Under the pieces are notes generated by a model that saw only the letters and a program-made list of their open reading frames with translations, was not told the origin of the DNA and ran no database searches. Positions 11,818-21,229 of a stretch of 64,000 nucleotides of DNA are shown here, piece by piece (positions within the stretch are counted from its first letter, which is position 1; the number at the start of each line of letters is the position of its first letter). The position numbers were made by a program, and so were the translations under genes. Source of the DNA: Phytopythium helicoides (Eukaryota; Oomycota; Peronosporomycetes; Pythiales; Pythiaceae); contig JANFNE010000018.1 in the NCBI GenBank assembly GCA_024867545.1, positions 1 to 64,000 of the forward strand. Reading direction: 5' to 3'.

Positions 11818-14800
11818 ATGCGGCGGCCGGAGGCGAACGGCGCGACGACGCAACACGAGCAGATGGAGCCGCCGCTGACTCTCGCAGTCGGCGGACCAGC
11901 CGCGCCCAGTGGCGTCAACGCCGCAGGGAGACTGCATCGCACTCCGACCATGACGCCCAACCCCAACGTGCCCATGCTAGGCGAGCCCGCCTTCGGCGTC
12001 GGCGGCGGCGTGCTGCTGCTCGGCAAGCTCATGCGCCGCGACCGCCGCTTCCTCACGTGGAAGTGGCGCGACTTCATCCTCGAGCGCAACCGCCTGCAGT
12101 ACTTTAGCGAGAAGGGCTTCCGCAAGGGAGACATCATGATCACGCCCACGACGCCCATCACGATCCGCCTCACGAGCGAGCCCAAGCCGTTCGGCTTCCT
12201 GCTCTTCATCAAGGACGAGAAGCTCACGCTCGCCGCGCAGAACGAGATGGAGCGACGCAAGTGGATCGACGTCTTCTGCGATGTCTTCCACGCGAGCGTC
12301 GAGCAGGCGCCGCCTGACAACAAGGCCGAGCGCCGCGCTCGCCCGACGTTCCTGCCGATCCCGGACATTAGTACTTCGGGAAGCAGCCACTCACTCTCGC
12401 TGTCACAGCACGGCTCTATGAGCAGCATGAACGGATCCAGCAACAAGCTGTTGCCCACTGGATCGCCAGAGATGGAAAAGCTAAACTCCGCGACTGGTGT
12501 CGACATGGACGTGATTCCGATCCTCGAGTCTCGTATGACCTACGGTCCGCTGAAGGAGATGTACTCGCGAATTACGTTCCCGCCTAGCCTTGCGAACGGG
12601 GACTTACTGGTCGGTGTTGGCCCGATTGTGCGGCGCATGGGGTGGACAGACGAGCGCATTCTTGCCGTCGGAATGTACATCGACCCCGAGGTGGCGGCAA
12701 ATGAGCTCGAAAAGTTCCATGGGAGAAGCCCCAAGAGCTTGTACGGCGACCAGCAGTTCTACGACTTCATGATCCAGAAAACGACGTTTCGCCGTAGCTT
12801 TGTCTTCACGGCGAGGAAGCGAGTGTCCAAGTCGGTGATCACTGCGTTGCTTCACGATGAGCTCGGTCCGCGACTTGGCCCAGACTCGCAAGCGGTCCAA
12901 ACGTTTTTGGGTTTCATCGAGAAATCCCTCAAGAAAGCAGAGTCGACCGTCCTTCGTATTCATGAAGATGGCCGGTTTGAATACCGCCACCGAGGTCAGT
13001 TGTACCCACCAATTGCGTCCCACGCTCTTTGCAAGGGTGTGCAGGCTATATTTTTCGACAGTAATTCGATTCAGCACGACGCAAAGCGCAGTCTCATCGA
13101 TCGCCTGCCCTCGCTTTGGGGCGGTGAGATTCTCGATGCGCAGGACGAAATCTTTGGAAGCATGCATGAAAAGCAAATCAGTGACGATGACGACGACAGC
13201 GACGACGACGACGACGACTTGTTCGACGATGACGATGAATTTGAAGTTTTCAGCGAGAAAGACGGTGAGGAGGAAGAAGTCTTTGAACACGAAGATGGCG
13301 ACGAGCATGACCATTCGCACGGCGACGGCAGCGATAACGGGGAGGACAACAGTAGCGACGAGCACGATAAGGATGAGCGAGGCGACCGAGTCTCCGAGAT
13401 CCGCAAGAGCACGGTCAAGTCGCGCAGTAGTCGTCTCTCTGGCTACCGCTCATCAACTAGTCGACATAGTACTCATAGTGCCCCGCGACGAACACTCTCG
13501 ACCAAGGAAGAGCTGGATGAACAAGATGAGCAAGAGCATGAGCTGATGCGACGCGAAAGTCGCAACCTCGTTGCAAACTTTGGGCCACTACTTGATCCGG
13601 ATACGAACGCAGTCTTCACTGGCGATCTCCTCGTGGACGGTAGCACTCTGCTTGGTACGTGGTCGCAGAAGATGGCTGTTTCTCCGGATCGCTTTGATGC
13701 TCCGCACGACGGTCATTCGCACCGCTTGACGATCGGTCTTTATGTCGACCCTGGCGCTGCCAGTGAAGAGTTACTCAAGTACAAGGGTTTGTCAGTTGGA
13801 AGCATTTTGCAGGATCCGGACTTTTTCGTTCGGTTCGCCCGTGGTGCATTTGTGAAAAACTTGGTGATCAAGGTTGACAGCAAGGTGCCCTTGACGGACG
13901 TCCTCGACTTCTTTGATTCATGTCTACAGTTAACTGCATCCGCTTCAGATGAGGAAACGTCGAAACCGGAAAGTTTGCGAGCGTCGTGGACTGAGAAAGC
14001 AACAGAGCGTTTCCAGAAGCAAACGTTGCTGCTCCCTAAGGATGAGATCCGACTCACAATCGGGCCTCATGGAGACATGAGCATGACTGTGAAGCACCGA
14101 GGCTCGACCTCCATTTCCTCTTCCGCATCTTCGTCGTCTTCTGGCGCAAACAGCCGGAAAAACACCGTTGGCAGTGCGGATGAAGCTACCAAGAGTACAT
14201 TCAATGAGTCGAAGCGCACAGACTCGGATGCGAGCAACGGCTCGGCGTCGTTCATTACGGATGAGACGATTTTGTTGCCTCCCCCACCTTTCCACCTTCG
14301 ATTTCAGAGTATTCTGTACGGCTTCCATGCGCGGCACTCGACGTCAAGCGCTCAGCTGATGCAGCGATTGCCCAATTTACTCGATCTGGCCAAGGACGAT
14401 CTCGTGCACACGTACCATGATGAGATCCAAGTGCTCAAGGAGAACTACAAGCGTCAGCGACCAGAGAATCGTGTCAAGGTCGGGTACCTGTCCATCTCGT
14501 TTGAGAAGACGAAGAAGCTGCGTAGCGCCGAGACAGGTGTAAAGGAGCCAACCGTTGTCGCTTCGCGCTGGTCCAAGCGCTGGTGCCGCCTTGATGGAAC
14601 TTTGTTTTCATACTACTCGCACAAGCGTTCTCGGAAGTACCGCGATATGATGGATCTCACTCGATGCGAAGTTATCGAAGTAACATCCACGAGCGGTACG
14701 GAGCTCGCACGATTTGCGTGGGGCAAAGGCGAGAACGATAGTATCCGGATCGCGATCGTCAAGCCCAATGGTGAAATCCTCGCACTGCGAACAGAAAGCA

Positions 14801-15294
14801 TCTACGAGGGAGAGGAGTGGCTCGAGTCACTTACCGAAGCTAGTCGTGTCCGGCGTACCTCAGACGCATCGCTAGGTTTTGTTTCGACTGGCGCCACAAC
14901 TGGCGTATCCACACCTTGGGACAGTAACATGGCACGACTGCGTCGTCGAAGCAGTGCTGCAGTGCCAGGCTTGGTGCGTGGCACCTCCGCGAGCAACCTC
15001 ATTCCAGGCAGTGGTGGAAGCAATCCCAGCGTTACAGGAGAACATCTTGCTGATGTCGAGGGAGGTCGGGGAAGTGATGTCCAGCAGTCAGTTCACAATG
15101 GATCGAGGTTGTCGACATCCGGCGCTCTCGATCATGATGGTGGTGAAATCGACAGCGTCGAGAAGGAGGGCTCTCTGGTCGCGTGGGTGCAGGAAGACCC
15201 GCGCCATGCGGTAATCACCGTCCTTTTGGTCGTTATCGTGTGGCTTGTGACTGCGCGCCACACCGCTCGCTTCCTCGAGGTTGACCTGCCGTAA
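11818..15294 (+). CDS. PH - CHI-like - CHI-like - PH - transmembrane protein
   Basis: A 1158-residue uninterrupted frame. Residues ~64-160 form a PH domain (LGKLMRRDRRFLTWKWRDFIL ... MERRKWIDVFCDVF). Residues ~240-445 resemble a chalcone-isomerase-like fold of the fatty-acid-binding/AIM18 kind (ITFPPSLANGDLLVGVGPIVRR, ILAVGMYIDPEVA, GRFEYRHRG, VQAIFFDSNSI). An Asp/Glu-rich linker follows at ~450-530. A second CHI-like unit spans ~588-870 (VFTGDLLVDGSTLLGTW, LTIGLYVDPGAA, FARGAFVKNLVI, PPPFHLRFQSILYGF). A second PH domain spans ~886-1010 (KVGYLSISFE ... WCRLDGTLFSYYSHK ... GEEWLESLTEA). One C-terminal transmembrane helix lies at ~1129-1150 (VITVLLVVIVWLV). The catalytic residues of plant CHI are not expected, so lipid binding or transfer at a membrane is the likeliest role (inferred). 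In-frame Met codons at 11863 and 11950 are alternative starts. Confidence 0.75.
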   Translation: MRRPEANGATTQHEQMEPPLTLAVGGPAAPSGVNAAGRLHRTPTMTPNPNVPMLGEPAFGVGGGVLLLGKLMRRDRRFLTWKWRDFILERNRLQYFSEKGFRKGDIMITPTTPITIRLTSEPKPFGFLLFIKDEKLTLAAQNEMERRKWIDVFCDVFHASVEQAPPDNKAERRARPTFLPIPDISTSGSSHSLSLSQHGSMSSMNGSSNKLLPTGSPEMEKLNSATGVDMDVIPILESRMTYGPLKEMYSRITFPPSLANGDLLVGVGPIVRRMGWTDERILAVGMYIDPEVAANELEKFHGRSPKSLYGDQQFYDFMIQKTTFRRSFVFTARKRVSKSVITALLHDELGPRLGPDSQAVQTFLGFIEKSLKKAESTVLRIHEDGRFEYRHRGQLYPPIASHALCKGVQAIFFDSNSIQHDAKRSLIDRLPSLWGGEILDAQDEIFGSMHEKQISDDDDDSDDDDDDLFDDDDEFEVFSEKDGEEEEVFEHEDGDEHDHSHGDGSDNGEDNSSDEHDKDERGDRVSEIRKSTVKSRSSRLSGYRSSTSRHSTHSAPRRTLSTKEELDEQDEQEHELMRRESRNLVANFGPLLDPDTNAVFTGDLLVDGSTLLGTWSQKMAVSPDRFDAPHDGHSHRLTIGLYVDPGAASEELLKYKGLSVGSILQDPDFFVRFARGAFVKNLVIKVDSKVPLTDVLDFFDSCLQLTASASDEETSKPESLRASWTEKATERFQKQTLLLPKDEIRLTIGPHGDMSMTVKHRGSTSISSSASSSSSGANSRKNTVGSADEATKSTFNESKRTDSDASNGSASFITDETILLPPPPFHLRFQSILYGFHARHSTSSAQLMQRLPNLLDLAKDDLVHTYHDEIQVLKENYKRQRPENRVKVGYLSISFEKTKKLRSAETGVKEPTVVASRWSKRWCRLDGTLFSYYSHKRSRKYRDMMDLTRCEVIEVTSTSGTELARFAWGKGENDSIRIAIVKPNGEILALRTESIYEGEEWLESLTEASRVRRTSDASLGFVSTGATTGVSTPWDSNMARLRRRSSAAVPGLVRGTSASNLIPGSGGSNPSVTGEHLADVEGGRGSDVQQSVHNGSRLSTSGALDHDGGEIDSVEKEGSLVAWVQEDPRHAVITVLLVVIVWLVTARHTARFLEVDLP

Positions 15295-15493
15295 TCCCGA
15301 TGAACAGAGAATTCCGACGAGAGAAAACACAAGAATCCTCATTTGCGCTCTTCCCGGCGGAAGGAAGGGGCCGAGACAAGGAGGCAGGCATCGGTGAACA
15401 TGGTAGATGAATTGAAAGCATTTTGTATTGGTACATGTTCCACGCGGAGGCTCATATGGATGCAACTACTTTTTTTTTCCTCGACTACACCCC

Positions 15494-16120
15494 TCAGTCA
15501 TAGTAAAGGTTGCGCGTGTCTGAAGGGAAGTAAACGGCGTTGAGTTTGCTGACCGCCGCCGCGTTAGCCGAGAAGTGTGACTCCCAGAGCGCGTCGGCGC
15601 CGAGCTTGGGCGACCTGCGACCCGAGTCGTCGCCGACGCCGCTGGATGCGTCAGACGGGAATCGCCGCCGCCAGATGGACTGCGTCTCGGAGCTGGGCGG
15701 CGGCGTGGGGAGGTGGTAGTCACCGTACATGGCTGCATCGTCATCCTCGTAGAGGAAGGCCTCTGGCGACGCGCTAAAGTCGAAGGCGTTGAGCATGAGC
15801 ACCTGGTGTTCGTGCACGAGCGGCGAGTCTGGCGCGGGCTCGTCGCCCGGCGCGCGGTAGCTCTGGTAGGTGGACGCCGTGTATGGCTGGCTGCTGGGGA
15901 GCATGCGCAGCTTGCCCTTGTTGCGCGCCACCTTGCGCCTGCGCGGCGATTCCTGCTCGTCCTGGCCGGCCACGGGGTCGTCCACGTGCGCGCGCTGCCT
16001 GGGGGCGCCTCTCTGCAAGCGCGAGCGCAGCCTCGCGCTTGCTCGAAAGCGCTCGACGTCGTCCACACGGTCGCCCGCGCCAAAGACCGACTTGATGGCC
16101 GACACGAGCCCCGCGATCAT
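15494..16120 (-). CDS. Hypothetical protein, 208 residues
   Basis: A continuous frame beginning with a short amphipathic stretch (MIAGLVSAIKSVFGAGDRVDDVERF). A basic patch follows (ESPRRRKVARNKGKLRM), then an acidic/Pro-rich middle (FLYEDDDAAMYGDYHLPTPPPSSETQSIWRRRFPSD) and the C-terminal SKLNAVYFPSDTRNLYYD. No family is recognised. GC-rich wobble usage resembles the neighbouring real genes. It is convergent with the PH/CHI gene, 200 bp apart. It may be a disordered adaptor or regulatory protein. Confidence 0.55.
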   Translation of the reverse strand: MIAGLVSAIKSVFGAGDRVDDVERFRASARLRSRLQRGAPRQRAHVDDPVAGQDEQESPRRRKVARNKGKLRMLPSSQPYTASTYQSYRAPGDEPAPDSPLVHEHQVLMLNAFDFSASPEAFLYEDDDAAMYGDYHLPTPPPSSETQSIWRRRFPSDASSGVGDDSGRRSPKLGADALWESHFSANAAAVSKLNAVYFPSDTRNLYYD

Positions 16121-16734
16121 GCTGTCTTGGGCGGGCGGTCTCTCAATGAGGGCCGAGTCGCACGCGTGCCGCGAGCCGCTGGGTCGTTTCCGCGCCTGTA
16201 TTTAGAATCCTGCAGCCAGGATCCGTGCGTCCGCTCAAGGCTGCGGATTGCGCTGTGAGCGCGTGACGACCGACGGACCGACGCCGCGCTCGACACACCC
16301 AGCCGCCGCACCGTCTACGCGCGCGCGCCAGCGAGCTCGCTCGGCGCTGACGCGGCGCCGCGAGGCCGTCGGGCGGGCAAATGGCGGCGCGCGAGCGCTC
16401 GCATGGCGCTCGTCGCCGCCAGATTCCTCCGGCGGGCGGTTGCCGCGGGCCGACGCCGCGCGCTGATTGGACGAGCGCGGCAGTCAATGGGAGCGCGAAG
16501 CGGCGCGGCGTCACGCGGCTGAGCGGGTGCGCAGAAACCGGTTTTCGGGGGTTGGCTTGATGTTTGTATGGGAGTGGTACCGGTTCACGCGCACTTCAAC
16601 TTGCGCCTGCGCCAGGAGGACCATCCGATGGCATCAACCCGGCGGATTGATGCGTCGCGGATCGTGCGCGGATCGCCAGGCGCCGGACGCCTCTGCGCTG
16701 CGTTCGCGGATCTCGCCAGCTGCGGCGCGCGCCT

Positions 16735-17120
16735 GTCAGCGCCTGACGGTGACGAGGCGGAATCCTGCGGCAATCATTGGCGCACGAGTGATCGCAGCGA
16801 TGGACAGCGGGTGATTGCTGCGGGCGCCCGCTGCTTGCAGACGAACACGAGCCGGAAGGGGCCGAAAGGCGCCGATGGACGCGTGCTGCGGCCGTGAAAC
16901 TTTGGCGGAGCGCGGATTTGTGGGAAAGCCGCGTCATTTCTGGCGATGCGGACTTTTGCAGCTGACGAAAGAGTTCAGGCGCGGTGGAAGACAGGCGGAG
17001 GAGTGTAGCAAATTGCATCGCATTCTCCTAGGCGGACACGACCTAGCTCTTTGGGTCATTGCTGCTTTGTGTGTAGCAACCAAAATTTTGGTGAAGACTC
17101 GAGGGCAGCGCTGGCTAAAT
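16735..17120 (+). repeat. Dispersed non-coding repeat, copy A
   Basis: Shares ordered blocks with copy B: GACGAGGC(G/A)-AATCCTG, GTGCTGCGGCCGTGAAACT, GCGGATTTGTGGGAAAG, GTCATTTCTGGCG, TGCATCGCATTCTC and GCGGACACGACCTAGCT. Copies are clearly diverged, with small indels. No coding potential or terminal inverted repeat was found. Confidence 0.7.
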
Positions 17121-17249
17121 GGTGTAGCAACCGAATCACCGTGCAGGTTGCTGTGAGTGGTGGGTCGTCTTGCTGGAAGATTTCGTCAAAGCCCTTAGGC
17201 ATCAGTGTCTCGCCACATTCAGAGGTCGAGATTATTAGGTTGACAGCCG

Positions 17250-17740
17250 CATTTGATGACCAAATTGATGGCAGGCTCCATGTGGGCAGTCCGACCAGCG
17301 CTGGACACGTCCGCCTAGCTAGCAACTAGCGATGGGAATCTCACCGGCTCCAATAAGCGCCTGGCAGTGACAACCGGTGACGAGGCAAAATCCTGTGGTA
17401 GTCATTGGCGCGACTCCGTCTTGACTGAGTCGATCCCTGACGGCGTTCGCTGGCAGCAGACGAACGTACATCTCATCGACGTCAGAAGTAGCCGGAAGGT
17501 GCCGACGAGCGCGTGCTGCGGCCGTGAAACTCAGGCGGAACGCGGATTTGTGGGAAAGTCGAGTCATTTCTGGCGGTATGGACTTGACGAAAAAGTGCAG
17601 GCGGTGAGATGTGCTCGAAGATCTGGACGGTGAGTGCAGCAAACTGCATCGCATTCTCGTGGGCGGACACGACCTAGCTTTCAGAGCTACTGTTGCTCCG
17701 TAAGTCGCAACCAAATTGACAACTCGAGGGACGACGTTGG
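17250..17740 (+). repeat. Dispersed non-coding repeat, copy B
   Basis: The longest copy. Its left half (from GATGGCAGGCTCCATGTGGGC through GCTAGCAACTAGCG and GGGAATCTC) matches copy C. Its right half matches copy A. Together the three copies suggest a unit of about 500 bp. Confidence 0.7.
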
Positions 17741-17848
17741 AAATCTAGCTACCTACAATTTTTTGTCTTAAATTACGCGTGTATCGTGCCTCGCACGTCC
17801 TCCACGGCTCGCTCTGGAGCATACACAACAATAGATAAACGCCACTCT

Positions 17849-18583
17849 CTACACGATGGCGGTGTGCGACTCGGTCGAGGCAAAGTCGAACCGGGCGCTG
17901 CCCCCGATGATCATCTCCTCGAGCGAGTTGGTGCTCCACATCTCGGGCATCAGGTCCATGGGCTCGAACTCGGGGAAGATCTCGCTCACGCTCGCCTGCT
18001 TGAACAGCACGTTCCAGTCGAGCGGCGGCGGCGCATCGCCCGCCAGCTCGAGCGGCGTGTCGGCCATGAGCTCGTCGCCGGCGTCCGTGCTGGGCTCCGA
18101 GCTGGTGCTGCGCGGCGACGAGTCCTCGCTGTCCAGGTCGCAGTCGAGCTGGATGTCGACCTGGATGTGGGTCTGCTTGGGCTCGGCGCGCCTGAAGCTG
18201 GCGCCGCTGTTCCTGCCCTTGGCCTTGGTCTTGGCGTGCTTGGCGCGGTTCCGCAGCCCGCGCTGCTGGCGCTCGTGCTTCTGTCGGTACTTCTGCGCGT
18301 GTGTCATGGTCTGGCGCGAGTTCTTGGAGCCGACGTAGTCTGCGATGGCCTTCCACGGGCCCGACGGGAACAGGTCGAGCGCCACTAGGAAGCGCTCGTG
18401 CTCCTCGCGCGTCCAGGCCTTGCCCTTGCTGGCGGCCGCCAGCGCCGACACCGTCGCGCCGGTCGCCTCGCTGCGGCTCGTCGCGATCCTCGCCGGCTGC
18501 TGCGTCAGCGCGCGCACCGCCGCCACGTCGGCGGCCGGCACGGCCTGCACCAGCTCCTTCTGCACGCGCTTGGAGATCGTCAT
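17849..18583 (-). CDS. Single-repeat Myb (SHAQKY-like) transcription factor
   Basis: The Met at 18583 gives 244 residues. A single Myb/SANT repeat (about residues 54-105) has the conserved tryptophans in KAWTREEHERFLVALDLF and GPWKAIADYVG. It ends TMTHAQKYRQKH, a variant of the SHAQKYF signature known from plants and abundant in oomycetes. A basic nuclear-localisation-like stretch follows (RGLRNRAKHAKTKAKGR). The C-terminal half is acidic (DIQLDCDLDSEDSS, FPEFEPMDLMPEMW) and looks like an activation region. Upstream in-frame codons run to 18850 but encode low-complexity sequence that I take as leader. Target genes are unknown. Confidence 0.82.
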   Translation of the reverse strand: MTISKRVQKELVQAVPAADVAAVRALTQQPARIATSRSEATGATVSALAAASKGKAWTREEHERFLVALDLFPSGPWKAIADYVGSKNSRQTMTHAQKYRQKHERQQRGLRNRAKHAKTKAKGRNSGASFRRAEPKQTHIQVDIQLDCDLDSEDSSPRSTSSEPSTDAGDELMADTPLELAGDAPPPLDWNVLFKQASVSEIFPEFEPMDLMPEMWSTNSLEEMIIGGSARFDFASTESHTAIV

Positions 18584-19869
18584 GGGCCGCTCGTTAACTG
18601 TCGGGGAAATGGGAAAGTGCGCACCGCTGCAGGACGGCGCGCAGCGGCGGCAAAATGCGCCGGCATTCCGCATTGCCGCACCAGCACTCAGGCGTCGACT
18701 GCCCTTTGGCTTCAATGCCCGCTGGATTTTGTGAGTGTTGGTGAGAGAGTGCGGGGTGTTTTTGGCCAATGGGGGAGGCGAGAAGGAGGGATTGGACCAA
18801 TCGCAGCGCGCCAACTCGGGACCCATGTGCGGGGCGCCGAGTAGCTTCAATGGCGCAAGTGGCCGGTAATGAGCTGGGAGCAGAGGGGCTGCTGACCCGC
18901 ATGGACATGGAGAAACGGGCGGACGATTCTTGTGTTGGCGAGCCCTGCATCTGCGCTCGGCGCATCACTTCGCGCCAGCTGCCGAAACTCGCTGCTGTTC
19001 TGGGTGCTGCTTGTTCGAGTGAACTGCATCTGTGGACCAAGGTGATGGCAGGCTCCGTGTGGGCGGACCGAACGAGTCTCTATAGTAGCTAGCAGCCAGC
19101 GGTGGGAATCTCTCCAGCGACAGTACAATACTCGTCTGCCAGCGAACAGCAAATGACGAGGTAACATACTGCCGCAACTGTTGGCGCATAGAGTCTCGAC
19201 TGAGCCGGTCGCTGGCGGTGTTCGCTGGCGGCAGACGAACGGACTTTTCATCGACGTCGGAAGGAGCGAGAAGTTCTTGGGGATGAACTTGCTAGGGTTC
19301 GGACCGATGAGGTAGACGCGAGCAAGGTCGGAATGGCAAAGTAAACTCAAGGATGTGACACCATCTTCTAGTTGGGGCTCTCACAACCTCAGTGGCTCCT
19401 AGGTGACTCACGAGTACTATACCTCCGACCCATAGGAAGTTCTGTTGACAACACTCTGGCCGCAGCAACCACCGCACCCGCGTTCTTCTGCTGTACAGTA
19501 CTGCCTCATGGCTGCAAGGCTAGAGCGAAGTTCGCTAGCCGTTGACCGAAAGTGGTCTAATGCACCACTAACTTAGTCGACGCACAAATGCATGGACGCC
19601 TCCTGTCGCCAAGCCCAGCAGTTGTTTGGTCTTCATGAGAACGAGGCCACCACACCGGCACCAGACCACCACGCGCGCTATTTCCATCTCGAGACCCTTT
19701 CATAACCGATCGCCTATTTTCTGCCGCCGCTCCTTCAAGCTCCAGCGCATCAAGCCGAGAATAGCGCCGGCCGCCAGCTCCGCCCCAGCGCCGCCTCCCT
19801 GCGCCGCGCCGCACAGCCGAACTCGCCAAACCGCCAGCCGCAGCTCCAGCCTCGCCGCGAACCCGCGCC
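18584..19869. other. Intergenic between Myb and TVP15-like genes
   Basis: About 1.3 kb with no supported gene. It holds copy C of the dispersed repeat and, near the right end, the presumed promoter of the TVP15-like gene. Confidence 0.5.
19018..19275 (+). repeat. Dispersed non-coding repeat, copy C
   Basis: Matches copy B in the same order: GATGGCAGGCTCC-TGTGGGC, TAGCTAGCA-C-AGCG, GGGAATCTC, GTCTCGACTGAG/TTGACTGAG, GGCGTTCGCTGGC/GGTGTTCGCTGGC, CAGACGAAC and CATCGACGTC. It separates from copies A/B across the Myb gene. Confidence 0.6.
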
Positions 19870-21021
19870 ATGAACCGCAACCCGTTCGACGTGCGCCGCG
19901 TGTCTGCACTTCCTGTCGGTTTTGCGGTCTCCTGACGCTCCTCGTGGCGCCGCAGGACCCGTCGGTGACCCGCTTGTCGTCTCCCGCGCCGCCGCCGCCG
20001 CTGGATCCTTCACGGGTGAGGCTTTTTTTTTTTGTCGAGTTGGAGTGGATATGGGGGCTGCTCTTCTGACTGGGATGAGGTTGTTGACCGCTTCAGCTGG
20101 CGCCGCCTCCGCCTGCGGTGACCCCCATGGGCGTCACGCCGCAGTACAACCAGCCGATGAACGCGTCGATGAAGTCCAACCACCAGAACCTCATGGACGA
20201 GATCGGCAGCTCGTGCGCTCTGTGCGTTAGTGTTGAAATGTTCTGGAGAGAATTGCTCAAGTGGTTGGTTTTGCGTTGGCAGCATCAAGGCGACGAACAG
20301 CACTACCATCATGCGCGTGATGCGCACAATTAACTTGATCCTCGCCATCTCCACGATTACCGCGGGTCTGCTTGCGTGGATCATGGGCTACGTCTCGACC
20401 TTCCAGAAAGTCATCGCCGGCATCTACATTATGTGCGCTCCAGCGAGTTACTTGATCTGGATTGAGGTGGAGAGAATCGCTTACTTTCGCGCTGAACGAT
20501 GTAACAGAATGTTTGGCGTGCTGCTGCTCATGTTCGAGCTGCGGACGGAGAAGATTGACGTCGTGCTGCGCGCCAACTTTGGCTTTATGTACGACAACCG
20601 CACGCGCACGGCCTTCCTCCTCTTGTACGTTGCTTGCACTTCATGCAATATCCACATTGCGAGTCGATGGCTTACTCCGCCTCTCTTTACAGTATCGCGA
20701 TCTGGCCGCTGTCGATGGGCAACTTCTGGCTCACAATCCTGGACGCCGTGCTGCTTTTCGTCAACGCGTTTTTCAACTACTATGTCATCTCGCAGGTACG
20801 ATCTGCTCTCGCACCTCCATTATGAGCACCTCTGAGAGCTAACGAGTATTTCTTTCCCCCGATGACAGCACCCTGGGTTCTCGCAGAATCCGGCCGTGTA
20901 CAATGTCGGCGAGGCGCAGGGCAACAACAACACTGGCTACAACAACACTGGCTACACCAACGCCGGGTACAACAACAATGGCTACAACAACAATGGCTAC
21001 GTGCCAACCGAGCAGATCTAG
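19870..21021 (+). CDS. TVP15-like COPI-associated membrane protein with NPF motif
   Basis: Seven exons: 19870-19890, 19956-20015, 20097-20221, 20283-20432, 20508-20624, 20693-20795 and 20869-21021. They total 729 nt in frame (242 residues). The N-terminus MNRNPFDDPS carries an NPF motif, known to bind EH-domain trafficking proteins, then a Pro-rich cytosolic segment. The core matches the COPI-associated/TVP15 family: four hydrophobic segments around MRTINLILAISTITAGLLAW, AGIYIIMFGVLLLMFELR, NFGFMYDNRTRTAFLLF and LTILDAVLLFVNAFFNYYVI. The C-terminus is a degenerate GYNN(N/T) repeat. It likely acts in Golgi membrane traffic. Its first coding exon is only 21 nt. Confidence 0.78.
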
Positions 21022-21229
21022 GTCGCTCTCGACCGCGTCTCGGAGCGTTCGGCTTCCCTTCACGCTCATGAGCTCCTCCTAACACTATCTTGAATCGATT
21101 TTTCCTTGTTGCCTTCAACGCCTGGTTCTTAACTGGTGACCAGCAGCCCTCCCATACAACAACCAAGTGAATTCGAGATACCATTACTCGAAACGTATCA
21201 CCGCCGTCCACCAACGGCTCATAGCCGGC

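Larger units (their letters stand above)
16121..17848. other. Intergenic, repeat-bearing
   Basis: No gene is supported in these 1.7 kb. The left third is very GC-rich, followed by two diverged copies of a non-coding repeat (listed separately). The open frames here are short and show no family motif. Confidence 0.5.

Noticed and set aside
13070..13420. Ser/Val-rich - strand frames opposite the acidic linker of the PH/CHI protein
   Set aside because: Same shadow effect of an Asp/Glu run; no independent start context or motif.
19870..21021. SCAMP assignment for the NPF-bearing membrane protein
   Set aside because: The membrane core (FGVLLLMFELR, NFGFMYDNRTRTAFLLF) fits the TVP15/COPI-associated family better than the SCAMP core.
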